The notes: a model not told the origin generated them from the sequence alone. A stretch of 64,000 nucleotides of DNA from Paraburkholderia sp. FT54 (GCF_031585635.1 NZ_CP134195.1:1240001-1304000), one strand, 5' to 3'. Shown: positions 29,291-39,844, counted from the stretch's first letter. Numbers and translations are program-made.

Positions 29291-31228
29291 ATGAGCGATC
29301 GTCCGTTACCTGCCGCCCGCCGCCCCGCCCGTCAACACGAGGCGCACGAATCCCAGTTCCGGCTGCTCGGGCAGCGCCGTTTCGCGCCGTTTTTCTGGAC
29401 CCAGTTCCTCGGCGCGATGAACGACAACGTGTTCAAGATCGGCTTCACGTCGCTCGTCACGTATCAGGCGGCGCGCTTTTCAGGCGTCGATCCGAAAACG
29501 GCCGCGTTCCTGATCTCGGCCATCTTCATTCTGCCGTTCGTGCTGCTGTCCGCCACTTCCGGCCAGATTGCCGACAAGTATGACAAGGCGATGCTCACGC
29601 GCTTCGTCAAGAGTTTCGAAATCGTCGTGATGCTGATCGGCGGCGCGGGTTTCTGGCTGCATAGCGCGCCGCTTTTGTACCTGTGCACGTTTCTGATGGG
29701 CGTGCACTCAACCGTGTTCGGGCCGGTCAAATATTCGTATCTGCCGCAGCATCTGTCGAAGGCGGAACTGGTGGGCGGCAACGGCATGGTCGAAATGGGC
29801 ACTTTCGTGGCGATCCTGATCGGCACGATCGTCGGCGGCGCGGGCGCGGGTTTCGTCGAACACGGCGCGGTGGTGCTGGCCTGCGCGTGCGTCGCGATCG
29901 CGCTGGTGGGGCGCGTGGTGTCGAGCTTCGTTCCTGCGACGCCGGCGCCGCAGGCCGATCTGCGCATCAACTGGAATCCGGTCAGCGAGACGTGGCGCAA
30001 CCTGAAGCTGGCGCACGAAAACCGCACCGTGTTTCTGAGTCTGCTCGGCATTTCCTGGTTGTGGTTCGTCGGCGCGATCTTCCTGTCGTCGTTCTTCAGC
30101 TTCGCGAAGAATGTCCTGTCCGCCGACCCGGACGTCGTGACCGTCCTGCTCGGCACTTTCTCGATCGGCATCGGCCTCGGCTCGCTGATGTGCGAAAAGC
30201 TCTCGAAGCGGCGCATCGAAATCGGCCTCGTGCCGCTCGGCTCGATCGGCATGAGCGTGTTCGCGATCGATCTGTTTTTCGCGAGCCACGCGTTGCCGCC
30301 CGCGGGGCATCTACTGAGCGTCGGCGAGTTCATTGTGCGGCCGGCGCACTGGCGCGTGCTGGCCGATCTGTTCCTGCTCGCCATGTTCGGCGGCTTTTAC
30401 AGCGTGCCGCTCTATGCGCTGATCCAGAGCCGCAGCCAGCCGAGCCACCGTGCGCGCATCATCGCGGCGAACAATATTCTGAATTCGCTATTCATGATCG
30501 TCTCGTCGCTGATGGCGGTCGCTCTGACCTCGGCGGGCTTCGGCATTCCGGTGATTTTCCTTGTCACCGCGCTGCTCAACATCGTGGTGGCGGCCTATAT
30601 CTACTCACTGGTGCCGGAGTTTCTGCTGCGCTTCATCGCCTGGGTGCTCGTGCACACGTTCTACCGGATCCGCCTCGTGCATGCCGAGCGGATTCCGGAG
30701 GAGGGCGCGGCCGTGCTGGTGTGCAACCACGTGAGCTTCGTGGACGCGATCGTCATCATGGCCGAAAGCCCGCGGCCGATCCGTTTCGTGATGGACCACC
30801 AGATCTTCAGGACGCCGTTCGCCGGCTGGGTGTTCCGTCACGCCAAGGCGATTCCGATCGCACCGGCGCATCAGGACGCGCAGATGCTGACGCGCGCCTA
30901 TGAGCGCTGTGCGCAGGCGCTTGCGGAGGGCGATCTGGTCTGCATCTTCCCTGAGGGCAAGCTGACCAGAACCGGCGACATGAATCCGTTCCGTCATGGC
31001 GTGACCGAGATCATCCGGCGCACGCCGGCGCCGGTCATCCCCATGGCGCTGCGCGGCCTGTGGGGCAGCGTGTTTTCGCGCGCCAATGACGCGCGCTGGC
31101 CGCGGCCGATCCAGAAGGGCGTCATGAGCCGTCTCACGCTGGCGGTAGGCGAGCCGATCGAGCCGGCGCTGGCGACGCCGGAGAAGCTGCAGCAAATCGT
31201 CACCGAATTGCGCGGGGCGCGAAAGTAG
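29291..31228 (+). CDS. MFS (LplT-like) fused to 1-acylglycerol-phosphate acyltransferase (PlsC) domain
   Basis: A 645-aa fusion. The first ~415 residues form a 12-helix MFS transporter similar to lysophospholipid flippase LplT (RFAPFFWTQFLGAMNDNVFK). The last ~200 form a PlsC acyltransferase with NHVSFVD (the NHxxxxD catalytic motif) and FPEGKLTRTGD (the FPEG acceptor motif). It probably flips 2-acyl-lysophospholipids inward and re-acylates them. Unlike E. coli Aas, the acyl-ACP synthetase part is missing. The ATG at 29291 is the first that starts the conserved region. aroC lies downstream after a 220-bp gap. Confidence 0.88.
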   Translation: MSDRPLPAARRPARQHEAHESQFRLLGQRRFAPFFWTQFLGAMNDNVFKIGFTSLVTYQAARFSGVDPKTAAFLISAIFILPFVLLSATSGQIADKYDKAMLTRFVKSFEIVVMLIGGAGFWLHSAPLLYLCTFLMGVHSTVFGPVKYSYLPQHLSKAELVGGNGMVEMGTFVAILIGTIVGGAGAGFVEHGAVVLACACVAIALVGRVVSSFVPATPAPQADLRINWNPVSETWRNLKLAHENRTVFLSLLGISWLWFVGAIFLSSFFSFAKNVLSADPDVVTVLLGTFSIGIGLGSLMCEKLSKRRIEIGLVPLGSIGMSVFAIDLFFASHALPPAGHLLSVGEFIVRPAHWRVLADLFLLAMFGGFYSVPLYALIQSRSQPSHRARIIAANNILNSLFMIVSSLMAVALTSAGFGIPVIFLVTALLNIVVAAYIYSLVPEFLLRFIAWVLVHTFYRIRLVHAERIPEEGAAVLVCNHVSFVDAIVIMAESPRPIRFVMDHQIFRTPFAGWVFRHAKAIPIAPAHQDAQMLTRAYERCAQALAEGDLVCIFPEGKLTRTGDMNPFRHGVTEIIRRTPAPVIPMALRGLWGSVFSRANDARWPRPIQKGVMSRLTLAVGEPIEPALATPEKLQQIVTELRGARK

Positions 31229-31449
31229 CGCGGCCCGAGCGCTGAAGCCCGGCAGTCGCATCGCGGAAAACGAAACGATGCCCGCGCGACCGGTGAACCG
31301 GCGCGTGCGTCCTGACAAGCTGAGTGATCCGTCGGGAAGCGGCCATGCATGCACACCCTGGCCAATCGGCGAGAACACCGGACGACGCGGTCCACGCGCC
31401 ACGGGGCTGGCATAATAGTGCTTTCCCCGCATTTCTTTGGACGACGCCC

Positions 31450-32550
31450 ATGTCCGGCAATACGCTCGGTACGCTTTTCACTGTCACGACCTTCGGCGAA
31501 TCGCACGGTCCCGCTATCGGCTGCGTGATCGACGGCTGCCCGCCGGGCATGGCGCTCAACGAAGCCGACATCCAGTTCGAACTCGACCGCCGCAAGCCCG
31601 GCACGTCACGCCACGTCACGCAGCGCCAGGAAGAAGACAAGGTCGAGATTCTGTCGGGCGTGTTCGAAGGCCAGACCACCGGCGCGCCGATCGCGCTCAT
31701 GATCCGCAACACGGACCAGCGCAGCAAGGACTACGGCAACATCGCCGACACGTTCCGCCCGGGCCACGCCGACTACACCTACTGGCAGAAATACGGCATT
31801 CGCGACTATCGCGGCGGCGGCCGTTCGTCGGCCCGTCTCACGGCGCCGACGGTGGCCGCGGGCGCGGTCGCCAAGAAGTGGCTGCGCGAGAAGTTCGGCA
31901 CCGAGATTCGCGGCTACATGGCCGCGCTCGGCGAGATCGACGTGCCGTTCGTCGACTGGGCGCACGTGCGCGAGAACCCGTTTTTCGCACCCAACGCGGA
32001 GATCGTTCCGCAACTCGAAGCGTATGTGGACGCGCTGCGCAAGGAAGGCGACTCGATCGGCGCGCGCATCAACGTCGTGGCGTCCGGCGTGCCGGTCGGC
32101 TTGGGCGAGCCACTGTTCGACCGCCTCGACGCGGACATTGCGCACGCCATGATGGGCATCAACGCGGTGAAGGGCGTCGAGATCGGCGCGGGCTTCGCCA
32201 GCGTCGCGCAACGTGGGTCGGTGCATGGCGACGAATTGACGCCGGAGGGCTTCGTCGGCAATCACGCGGGCGGTGTGCTCGGCGGTATTTCGACCGGACA
32301 GGACGTGACGGTGTCGATCGCGATCAAACCGACTTCGAGCATTCGCACGCCGCGCCGCTCGATCGACAAGGCGGGGCAACCGGTCATCGTCGAAACGTTC
32401 GGACGGCATGACCCGTGCGTGGGCATTCGCGCCACGCCGATCGCTGAATCCATGCTCGCGCTGGTGCTGATCGACCACGCGCTGCGCCATCGCGCGCAAT
32501 GCGGCGACGTGGCCGTCAGCACGCCGAAGATCGCAGCGAGCGCGCCTTAA
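31450..32550 (+). CDS. aroC: Chorismate synthase
   Basis: A 366-aa FMN-dependent enzyme, full length. It converts EPSP to chorismate, the last common step to aromatic amino acids, folates and quinones. The signatures [18 protein letters not shown] (near residue 17), [20 protein letters not shown] and RPTSS-like KPTSSIRTP are seen. The ATG at 31450 fits the family N-terminus ([20 protein letters not shown]). Confidence 0.97.
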   Translation: MSGNTLGTLFTVTTFGESHGPAIGCVIDGCPPGMALNEADIQFELDRRKPGTSRHVTQRQEEDKVEILSGVFEGQTTGAPIALMIRNTDQRSKDYGNIADTFRPGHADYTYWQKYGIRDYRGGGRSSARLTAPTVAAGAVAKKWLREKFGTEIRGYMAALGEIDVPFVDWAHVRENPFFAPNAEIVPQLEAYVDALRKEGDSIGARINVVASGVPVGLGEPLFDRLDADIAHAMMGINAVKGVEIGAGFASVAQRGSVHGDELTPEGFVGNHAGGVLGGISTGQDVTVSIAIKPTSSIRTPRRSIDKAGQPVIVETFGRHDPCVGIRATPIAESMLALVLIDHALRHRAQCGDVAVSTPKIAASAP

Positions 32551-32603
32551 TGGGCCTGCATCACGCGCCTCTGTAGCCGTTCTGCGCGGGCAGTGCCACC
32601 TCC

Positions 32604-34082
32604 ATGACCGATCTCAATTCCGGGCCGTCAGCGAGCCAACTCGCGGGCCTGCGCATACGTGCTGCTGCGCCTGATGCCAACGCTGGCGATTGCGTCGTGT
32701 TCGGCCGGGCGCTGCTGCAACAAGCCGGCCGCGACAAGGCGAGCCAGCGCGAGGCGCTTGCTGCGCTGGTGCGCGGCTACCAACTCGACCCTTCCTGCGA
32801 ACCCACGCTGCTGCATACGATCGCGCAAATGGCCTTCGTGCTGCGCGATTGGGCGCTGGTCGACTCCGCCACCGGGCTGCTGCTCTCGCGCGATGCCGAA
32901 GATGCCAATGCGCTGATCTGGCGGGCGGCGGCCGTGCAGCAGCGCAACGACTTCGCCACGGCCGAGGCGCTGTTGCGCGAAGCCGTGCGCGTCGTGCCCG
33001 GCAATCCGGTGGCGCTTCACAAGCTGGCGTTGTGTATCAAGGAGCAGGCGCGGTTCGGCGAGGCCGAGGCGTCGCTGCGGCACGTACTGACGCTCTCGCC
33101 GCATAACGCCCATGCGTTGTTCGACCTGTCGGAACTCGAGATTCGCAGCGGACGTTTTGCCGAGGGCTGGGCGCATTACGAGTCGCGCATTGCGTTTGCC
33201 GCGGGCGAACTGAATAACGCGCAGCAGGCGCTCGCGTCGATCAGCGCGCATTGGCAGGGCGAATCGCTTGCCGGTAAAACACTGGTGGTCTACGGCGAGC
33301 AAGGCAATGGCGACTGCCTCTGGGCGGTGCGCTTTCTGCCGCTGCTGGCCGAGCGGGCGCGACGCGAGGGCGGTCGGGTGATTTTCGGTCACGACGGGCC
33401 GTTGCGGCATTTATTCGAACGGATGCTGCCCGTCGATCTGCCGCTCGAAACGAGTCTGGAGACGCAGCCTGATTTTCATTGCGGGCTGATGAGCCTGCCG
33501 CTGCGGCTCGGTATTTTCGACGCAACGGGGTGGGGCGCGCCGTACCTGAGCGCCGATCCGGCGCGTGAGCAGATATGGCGTGAGCGAACTGAAGCGCACA
33601 CGGGCGGCAAGCGAGGCAATCGCAAAGTCGGGTTGGTGTGGAACGGCAATCCTGACCATATTCGCGACATGCGGCGTTCGGTGCCCGTCGAGCAAATCGA
33701 ACCGATGTTGAATGTACCCGGCGTGAGCTATTTTGCTTTGTCGCCGGGTCGCGGAGAGACGGTCGCTCAGTGGCGCGCCAAGGGTCTCGACGTCGTCGAT
33801 CTGACGCATCATTTTCAGTCCGGGTTCGACGACGTTGCGGCGTTGCTGGCGAACCTGGATCTGGTGGTCACGATCGACAGCGGACCGGCGCATCTGGCAG
33901 GGGCGCTCGGCGTGCCGACCTGCCTGATGATCGATCACGTCTCCGCCTGGTTCTGGGGCGATGGCTCGCCGGTGACGGCCTGGTACGATTCGATCGAGCT
34001 GGTTCGACAGCCGGGCGTCGGCGACTGGGCGCCGGTCGTGGCGAAGGTGAGGAAGCGGATCGAAGCGGTAGGACGGAGGTGA
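32604..34082 (+). CDS. TPR protein with GT-B/glycosyltransferase-9-like C-terminal domain
   Basis: 492 aa. The N-terminal half (about 40-200) is a series of TPR units such as ALIWRAAAVQQRNDFATAEA and HNAHALFDLSELEIRSGRFA. The C-terminal half (about 225-490) has GKTLVVYGEQGNGDCLW, VGLVWNGNPDH and LVVTIDSGPAHLAGALG, the pattern of GT9/heptosyltransferase or O-GlcNAc-transferase-like proteins. A role in protein or polysaccharide glycosylation is inferred from this design. It is in line with aroC, 53 bp downstream. Substrate unknown. Confidence 0.78.
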   Translation: MTDLNSGPSASQLAGLRIRAAAPDANAGDCVVFGRALLQQAGRDKASQREALAALVRGYQLDPSCEPTLLHTIAQMAFVLRDWALVDSATGLLLSRDAEDANALIWRAAAVQQRNDFATAEALLREAVRVVPGNPVALHKLALCIKEQARFGEAEASLRHVLTLSPHNAHALFDLSELEIRSGRFAEGWAHYESRIAFAAGELNNAQQALASISAHWQGESLAGKTLVVYGEQGNGDCLWAVRFLPLLAERARREGGRVIFGHDGPLRHLFERMLPVDLPLETSLETQPDFHCGLMSLPLRLGIFDATGWGAPYLSADPAREQIWRERTEAHTGGKRGNRKVGLVWNGNPDHIRDMRRSVPVEQIEPMLNVPGVSYFALSPGRGETVAQWRAKGLDVVDLTHHFQSGFDDVAALLANLDLVVTIDSGPAHLAGALGVPTCLMIDHVSAWFWGDGSPVTAWYDSIELVRQPGVGDWAPVVAKVRKRIEAVGRR

Positions 34083-34084
34083 AT

Positions 34085-34136
34085 TTCTTGCCTTCACAGC
34101 GCAGGCATTCGGAAGCAGGCGCTGTAAAGGCAAGTG
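34085..34136. terminator. Long hairpin between convergent genes
   Basis: A 16-bp stem with one mismatch (34087-34102 with 34119-34134) closes a 16-base loop between the TPR gene and the convergent ETF-QO gene. It has no long T-run on either strand but is well placed as a shared terminator. Confidence 0.6.
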
Positions 34137-34145
34137 AAGCATCGA

Positions 34146-35819
34146 TCACATGTTCGGATAGTTCGGCCCGCCGCCGCCCTCAGGCGTCATCCACACGATG
34201 TTCTGCGTCGGGTCCTTGATATCGCAGGTCTTGCAATGCACGCAGTTTTGCGCGTTGATCACGAGACGCTCGCTGCCGTCGTCGTTCTTCACGAACTCAT
34301 ACACCGCCGCCGGGCAGTAACGCGATTCCGGACCCGCATAGGTCTGCCAGTTCACGTTCACCGGCACGGACGGATCTTTCAGCGTCAGGTGGGCCGGCTG
34401 GTTTTCCTCGTGATTCGTGTTCGAGATGAACACCGACGACAAGCGGTCGAACGTCAGCTTGCCATCCGGCTTCGGATACGTGATCGGCTTGCACTGTGAC
34501 GCGGGCTTGAGCATCTCGTGGTCCGAATGCTGATGATGCAGCGTCCACGGCACATTGCCGCCCAGCAGCTTCTGCTCGATGCCGACCATCAGCGTGCCGA
34601 GGTACAGGCCTTTGCTCATCCACTGCTTGAAGTTGCGCGCGCGATGCAGTTCGGTGTGCAGCCACGAGGTCTTGAAGCTTTCCGGATAGGCGGTGAGCTC
34701 GTCGCTGGTGCGTCCTGCCTGTACGGCTTCAAAAGCGGCTTCGGCCGCCAGCATGCCGGTCTTGATCGCCGCGTGCGAACCCTTGATCCGCGATGCGTTC
34801 AGGAAGCCCGCGTCGTCGCCCACCAGCGCGCCGCCCGGAAACACCAGCTTCGGCAGCGACATCAGGCCGCCGGCCGTGATTGCACGCGCGCCATACGACA
34901 CACGCTTGCCGCCTTCGAGCACCGCGCGGATCGCCGGATGCGTCTTGTAGCGCTGGAATTCCTCGAACGGCGACAGGTACGGGTTGGTATAGCCCAGACC
35001 CACCACGAAGCCCACCACCACCTGGTTGTTATCCATGTGATACAGGAACGAGCCGCCGTACGTGTCGTTCTCCAGCGGCCAGCCAGCGGTGTGCATCACC
35101 AGACCCGGCTTGTGCTTGCTCGGATCGATTTCCCACAGTTCCTTGATGCCGATCCCGTAGACCTGTGGATCGGCGCCTTCGCGCAACCGGAATTTATCGT
35201 TCAGCTGACGGCCGAGATGCCCACGCGCGCCTTCGCAGAACAGCGTGTATTTCGCGTGCAGTTCCATACCGAGCTGGAAGTTCTCGGTCGGCTCACCGTC
35301 CTTGCCAATGCCGAGATTGCCGGTGGCGACGCCTTTGACCGAGCCATCGTCGTTGTAGAGGATTTCAGCGGCCGGAAAGCCCGGGAAAATCTCGACACCC
35401 AGCGCCTCAGCCTGCTGACCCAGCCAGCGCGTGACGTTCGCGAGGCTGATCACATAGTTACCGTGATTCTTGAAATTGTCCGGTAACGCCCAGGTCGGCA
35501 CGCTCCTCGAACCGGTTTCCGTGAGGAACAGGAAGCGGTCTTCCGTCACCTCAACGTCCAAAGGCGCGCCCTTTTCCTTCCAGTCGGGAATCAGCTCGTT
35601 CAGAGCGCGCGGATCCATCACCGCGCCCGAGAGGATATGAGCCCCGATCTCCGAGCCTTTTTCCAGTACGCACACGCCAAGCTCGACGCCTTTCTTCGCC
35701 GCCAGCTGCTTCAGGCGGATCGCCGCGGACAGGCCAGCCGGGCCGCCGCCGACGATCACGACGTCGTATTCCATCGACTCGCGTGGGCCGTACTGCTCAA
35801 TGAGACTTGCGGGGGTCAT
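34146..35819 (-). CDS. Electron transfer flavoprotein-ubiquinone oxidoreductase
   Basis: 557 aa. It carries the N-terminal FAD dinucleotide motif VVIVGGGPAGLSAAIRL, an internal ubiquinone-binding/membrane-associating region, and a C-terminal cluster motif CVHCKTCDIKDPTQNI for a [4Fe-4S] centre. It moves electrons from reduced ETF (fatty acid and amino acid dehydrogenases) to ubiquinone at the inner membrane. The ATG at 35819 gives the family start; the frame continues upstream 19 codons without a good site. Divergent from an SDR gene. Confidence 0.95.
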   Translation of the reverse strand: MTPASLIEQYGPRESMEYDVVIVGGGPAGLSAAIRLKQLAAKKGVELGVCVLEKGSEIGAHILSGAVMDPRALNELIPDWKEKGAPLDVEVTEDRFLFLTETGSRSVPTWALPDNFKNHGNYVISLANVTRWLGQQAEALGVEIFPGFPAAEILYNDDGSVKGVATGNLGIGKDGEPTENFQLGMELHAKYTLFCEGARGHLGRQLNDKFRLREGADPQVYGIGIKELWEIDPSKHKPGLVMHTAGWPLENDTYGGSFLYHMDNNQVVVGFVVGLGYTNPYLSPFEEFQRYKTHPAIRAVLEGGKRVSYGARAITAGGLMSLPKLVFPGGALVGDDAGFLNASRIKGSHAAIKTGMLAAEAAFEAVQAGRTSDELTAYPESFKTSWLHTELHRARNFKQWMSKGLYLGTLMVGIEQKLLGGNVPWTLHHQHSDHEMLKPASQCKPITYPKPDGKLTFDRLSSVFISNTNHEENQPAHLTLKDPSVPVNVNWQTYAGPESRYCPAAVYEFVKNDDGSERLVINAQNCVHCKTCDIKDPTQNIVWMTPEGGGGPNYPNM

Positions 35820-36006
35820 TGATGCTCCTCTTACCGTTAGAATGCTTTTTTCGGGTTCGTATTGTGGGCGATGCACACCCGCACTGCAACCAGATGAGCA
35901 CAGATTAGCACGACCGTTCTATTTTTATGATACGGTATGACCCGTAGTGACGGTCTTACCGCACCCGTCAACCGCATCTGCAACAACAACCGAACAAGGA
36001 ACGACA

Positions 36007-36783
36007 ATGGGCCGTTCGATCAATCTGGAAGGCAAGGTTGCGCTGATCACCGGCGCCTCGAGCGGGTTGGGAAAGCGCTTTGCTCAAGTGTTGTCGCAGG
36101 CGGGCGCCAAGGTCGTGCTGGCGAGCCGGCGGACCGAGCGGCTGAAGGAATTGCGGGCCGAGATCGAGGCGTCGGGCGGCGCGGCGCACGTCGTTTCGCT
36201 CGACGTGACCGATTACCAGAGCATCAAGTCCGCTGTCGCCCACGCGGAAACCGAGGCCGGCACGATCGACATCCTCGTGAACAATTCGGGCGTATCGACC
36301 ACGCAGAAGCTCTCGGAGGTCACGCCCGCCGACTTCGAATACGTGTTCGATACCAACACGCGCGGCGCGTTCTTCGTGGCCCAGGAAGTCGCCAAGCGCA
36401 TGATCATGCGCGGCAACAACGCGCAGAAACCGTCGTACCGGATCATCAATATCGCGTCGATGGCCGGCTTGCGGGTGCTGCCGCAGATCGGTCTGTATTC
36501 GATCAGCAAGGCGGCCGTCGTGCATATGACGAAAGCCATGGCGCTGGAATGGGGCAAGCACGGCATCAACGTGAACGCGATCTGCCCGGGCTATATCGAC
36601 ACAGAGATCAACCACCATCACTGGTCGACGGAGCAAGGGCAGAAGCTCGTGTCGATGCTGCCGCGTCACCGCGTCGGCAAACCGGAGGATCTCGACGGGC
36701 TCCTGCTGCTGCTCGCGGCGGACGAATCGCAGTTCATCAACGGCTCGGTAATCGCCGCCGACGACGGATTCGGGCTCTGCTGA
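36007..36783 (+). CDS. Short-chain dehydrogenase/reductase
   Basis: A 258-aa classical SDR. The cofactor motif is TGASSGLGKRFA (about residues 15-26), followed by NNSGVS, the catalytic Ser region (IINIASMAGL) and YSISKAAV with the YxxxK pair. Cofactor preference is likely NADP(H) from the basic residues after strand 2 (ASRRTERL). Substrate unknown; nearness to a thioesterase and ETF-QO suggests fatty-acyl metabolism. AAGGA precedes the ATG at 36007. Confidence 0.88.
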   Translation: MGRSINLEGKVALITGASSGLGKRFAQVLSQAGAKVVLASRRTERLKELRAEIEASGGAAHVVSLDVTDYQSIKSAVAHAETEAGTIDILVNNSGVSTTQKLSEVTPADFEYVFDTNTRGAFFVAQEVAKRMIMRGNNAQKPSYRIINIASMAGLRVLPQIGLYSISKAAVVHMTKAMALEWGKHGINVNAICPGYIDTEINHHHWSTEQGQKLVSMLPRHRVGKPEDLDGLLLLLAADESQFINGSVIAADDGFGLC

Positions 36784-36968
36784 GCGCAAGACGGCGCAAC
36801 CGGCGCTCGCGTTCCAGGTCGCGCGCGCCGGATTAGCGCCCGTCCGAAGAAACTGTTTTACGCGCTGCGGCCTATGCGCCGTCTGTAGGCGCGCGCTATG
36901 TTGTTGTTTACCTCTACGCCGGTCCACGCGCCGGTTTCAAGCTGATTTCAACCCGATAAAGAAGTACG

Positions 36969-37400
36969 ATGAGCGATTTTCACGCAGTTTTCGAGATGTC
37001 GATGCCGATCCGCTGGGGCGACATGGACGCCTTCGGCCATGTGAACAACACGGTCTATTTCCGCTACATGGAGCAGGTGCGGATTTCCTGGTTCGAACAA
37101 CTGGGCCTGGCTGGCAGCAACGCCGACGGCCAGGGGCCGGTGATCGTCAATGCGTCGATGGAGTTTCTCAAGCAACTGCACTATCCCGGCGACGTAATTG
37201 GCCGGATGACGGTGGCCACGCCCGGCCGCAGCAGCTTCGACACCGGTTTCGAGCTGGTGCGCGCCGACGATCCGAATACTGTCTATGCGCGCGGCGCCGC
37301 ACGCTGCGTATGGATCGACTATGCGGCCGGCAAGTCGGTGCCGGTGCCTGACATGCTGCGTGCAACCATCGAGCGCGCCGCGCTGGTCAAGGCGGCCTGA
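36969..37400 (+). CDS. Acyl-CoA thioesterase, 4HBT (hotdog) family
   Basis: A 143-aa hotdog-fold protein. RWGDMDAFGHVNNTVYFRYM (residues 14-33) is the YbgC/4-hydroxybenzoyl-CoA thioesterase signature, with the catalytic Asp in GDMDAFGH. It hydrolyses acyl-CoA thioesters; the substrate is not known. It follows the SDR gene by 185 bp and converges on a LuxR-type gene. Confidence 0.88.
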   Translation: MSDFHAVFEMSMPIRWGDMDAFGHVNNTVYFRYMEQVRISWFEQLGLAGSNADGQGPVIVNASMEFLKQLHYPGDVIGRMTVATPGRSSFDTGFELVRADDPNTVYARGAARCVWIDYAAGKSVPVPDMLRATIERAALVKAA

Positions 37401-37443
37401 GCGGCGGAAGATGAACGAACCCCGGGTTTGCCTGGGGGCGTCT

Positions 37444-37989
37444 TCAATGTCCGAGCAGCCGCTGCAATAACTCCGTTGCGTTGCTCGTATCGTATTTGCG
37501 CATCAGCCGCGCCCGGTAGACATCGACCGTGCGCGGGCTGATATCCAGCACCCGGCCGATCTGCTTGCTGGTTTTTCCCGTCGCCAGCTGCGCGGCGATT
37601 TCGCGTTCGCGCGGTGTCAGTTCGACCGCCACGCGCCGCGTCGCGCTCAAATCCTCGAAGGTCCAGATGCCCGCTGCGTGCGGGTCGGCGCGTTCCTGCG
37701 CGCGGCCCGTCACGTGGCACCAGAACAATTCGCCGTTGGCCCGCTTCATGATGCGGTCGTCCGTGTAGCTGCCGTGCGCTGTCATGATCGGCGGAATCCG
37801 CGCGCCGATCCGTTCGAACTCGTCCGTCGACGGATACAGGACCTGGAACGACTGGCCTAGCAGCGATTCGCGCGCGCAGCCGAAAATCGACGCGAGCTCG
37901 TCGTTGCAGTCTTCGATAATCCGTTCGCGCGACAACACGAGTCCGATCGGAGCGAGGTGGAACGCGGTTTGATAATCCAGTGCGGGCAT
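37444..37989 (-). CDS. PAS-domain LuxR-type transcriptional regulator
   Basis: 181 aa. An N-terminal PAS fold (about 10-115; LAPIGLVLSRERIIEDCND and ANGELFWCHVTGRA) precedes a C-terminal LuxR/NarL helix-turn-helix (LTPREREIAAQLATGKTSKQ, then ISPRTVDVYRARLMRKY). No receiver domain is seen, so the PAS pocket probably senses the signal itself. It is divergent from scoAB with a 244-bp gap and could regulate those genes; this is inference only. Confidence 0.87.
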   Translation of the reverse strand: MPALDYQTAFHLAPIGLVLSRERIIEDCNDELASIFGCARESLLGQSFQVLYPSTDEFERIGARIPPIMTAHGSYTDDRIMKRANGELFWCHVTGRAQERADPHAAGIWTFEDLSATRRVAVELTPREREIAAQLATGKTSKQIGRVLDISPRTVDVYRARLMRKYDTSNATELLQRLLGH

Positions 37990-38233
37990 GGGCTAGCGGC
38001 AAGTACTTATGTATTTTTGCGTATTGTGCCGCATGGCGCGCCCAGCGTACTCTTGCGAGCACATGACAACGCGGCGAAGCCGTCCGCGGCGGGCGTCTGC
38101 ACGAAGTGCGGGGAAACCTGGACGCACGGCCTGCCGGGGATGACTAGAATGACGTGTCGGGCTTGTGCCCGCAGAACGTCATACCAGTCGCAACGATCCG
38201 AATTCGGGTTTCCATAAAGGAAGGGACATACTG

Positions 38234-38938
38234 ATGAACAAGGTCTATCCAGGCGCCGCCGAGGCGCTGAAAGACATCGTCAAGGACGGGCAGACGTTTG
38301 CCGTCGGCGGCTTCGGGCTGTGCGGCATTCCGGAGGCGCTGATCGGCGCGCTGCGCGATTCGAAGGTGCAGGGCATCACCTGCATCAGCAACAATGCGGG
38401 CGTCGACGGTTTCGGCCTCGGTCTGCTGCTCGAAACGCGCCAGGTCAAGAAGATGATCTCGTCGTATGTCGGCGAGAACAAGGAGTTCGAACGCCAGTAT
38501 CTGGCCGGCGAACTCGAGCTCGAATTCACGCCGCAAGGCACGCTCGCCGAGAAGCTGCGCGCGGGCGGTTCGGGCATTCCGGCGTTCTTCACCAATACCG
38601 GCTACGGCACGCTGATCGCCGAAGGCAAGGAAACCCGCCAGTTCGGCGAAAACCACTACGTGCTCGAACACTCGCTGACGGCTGACGTCGCTTTGGTGAA
38701 GGCGTGGAAGGCCGACAAATCGGGCAACCTGATCTACCGCCGCACCGCGCGCAACTTCAACCCGATGTGCGCGATGGCCGGCAAGATCACGGTCGCAGAG
38801 GTCGAAGAGATCGTCGAAGTGGGCGAACTCGATCCGGACGCGATCCATACGCCTGGCATCTTCGTGCAGCGCATCGTGCTCAATGCGCATCCGGAAAAAC
38901 GCATCGAACAACGCGTCGTCCGCGCGAAAGGAGACTGA
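38234..38938 (+). CDS. scoA: 3-oxoacid (succinyl-CoA:acetoacetate) CoA-transferase, subunit A
   Basis: A 234-aa class I CoA-transferase alpha subunit with [14 protein letters not shown] (about 20-33) and [19 protein letters not shown]. It works with the next gene to move CoA between succinate and acetoacetate (ketone body or PHB breakdown). The ATG at 38234 lies after a GGAAGGGAC ribosome site. Two bases separate its stop from scoB. PcaI (3-oxoadipate transferase) is the main alternative, but length and context suit ScoA. Confidence 0.88.
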   Translation: MNKVYPGAAEALKDIVKDGQTFAVGGFGLCGIPEALIGALRDSKVQGITCISNNAGVDGFGLGLLLETRQVKKMISSYVGENKEFERQYLAGELELEFTPQGTLAEKLRAGGSGIPAFFTNTGYGTLIAEGKETRQFGENHYVLEHSLTADVALVKAWKADKSGNLIYRRTARNFNPMCAMAGKITVAEVEEIVEVGELDPDAIHTPGIFVQRIVLNAHPEKRIEQRVVRAKGD

Positions 38939-38940
38939 TC

Positions 38941-39582
38941 ATGGCATGGACTCGTGACGAAATGGCCGCGCGCGCGGCGAAGGAATTGCAGGACGGTTTT
39001 TATGTGAACCTCGGCATCGGCCTGCCGACTTTGGTGGCCAATCACGTGCCGGCGGGCGTCGAAGTGTGGCTGCAGTCGGAAAACGGCCTGCTCGGCATCG
39101 GCCCGTCGCCGACCGAAGAGGAAGTGGACGCCGACCTGATCAACGCCGGCAAGCAGACGGTGACCACGCTGCCGGGTTCGTCGATTTTCTCGTCGGCGGA
39201 TTCGTTCGCGATGATTCGCGGCGGCCACATCAATCTGGCGATTCTGGGCGCGATGCAGATCAGCAAGAAGGGCGATCTGGCCAACTGGATGATCCCGGGA
39301 AAGATGATCAAGGGGATGGGCGGCGCAATGGATCTGGTCGCCGGCGTCAAGCGCGTGGTCGTGCTGATGGAGCATGTCGCGAAGGGCGACCAGCACAAGA
39401 TCCTCGAAGAATGCACGCTGCCGCTCACGGGTGTGGGCGTGGTCAATCAGATCATCACCGACCTCGGCGTGATCGAAGTCACGGACGATGGGCTGAAGGT
39501 GACCGAATTGGCGCCGGGCGTGAGCATCGACGAAATCAAGGCGAAGACGGGCGCGCCGCTCGATGTGAGCGCGGTGAGTTGA
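38941..39582 (+). CDS. scoB: 3-oxoacid CoA-transferase, subunit B
   Basis: A 213-aa class I CoA-transferase beta subunit. The catalytic Glu lies in [12 protein letters not shown] (Glu47), which forms the glutamyl-CoA intermediate. [12 protein letters not shown] and [13 protein letters not shown] also fit. It forms the active enzyme with ScoA. A strong terminator follows. Confidence 0.9.
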   Translation: MAWTRDEMAARAAKELQDGFYVNLGIGLPTLVANHVPAGVEVWLQSENGLLGIGPSPTEEEVDADLINAGKQTVTTLPGSSIFSSADSFAMIRGGHINLAILGAMQISKKGDLANWMIPGKMIKGMGGAMDLVAGVKRVVVLMEHVAKGDQHKILEECTLPLTGVGVVNQIITDLGVIEVTDDGLKVTELAPGVSIDEIKAKTGAPLDVSAVS

Positions 39583-39660
39583 ATGGCGTGCTGTGAGGCC
39601 GTCTGAAGCGGTCTGAGGCTGTATGAGGCCGGTTTGAGCCGCAGGCGCGGCGGTTTCCAG

Positions 39661-39697
39661 GCGGGCGAGGCGAGAGCCTCGCCCGCTTTTGTTTTGT
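39661..39697 (+). terminator. Rho-independent terminator of scoAB
   Basis: An 11-bp perfect stem (39661-39671 with 39676-39686) closes a GAGA loop and is followed by TTTTGTTTT. Confidence 0.92.
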
Positions 39698-39844
39698 GCC
39701 GCGGACATTCGGTCCGAGCCGTCCTATGCCATCCGGCCGACTCTTACCGCGCGGCAAAGCGGTTTACAATCGTTCGAAGATTGGACGCATATCGATCTCT
39801 GCTGTGCCCAGGCCAAATCCGCAGCGCTTTTGCAAGGAACCCAG

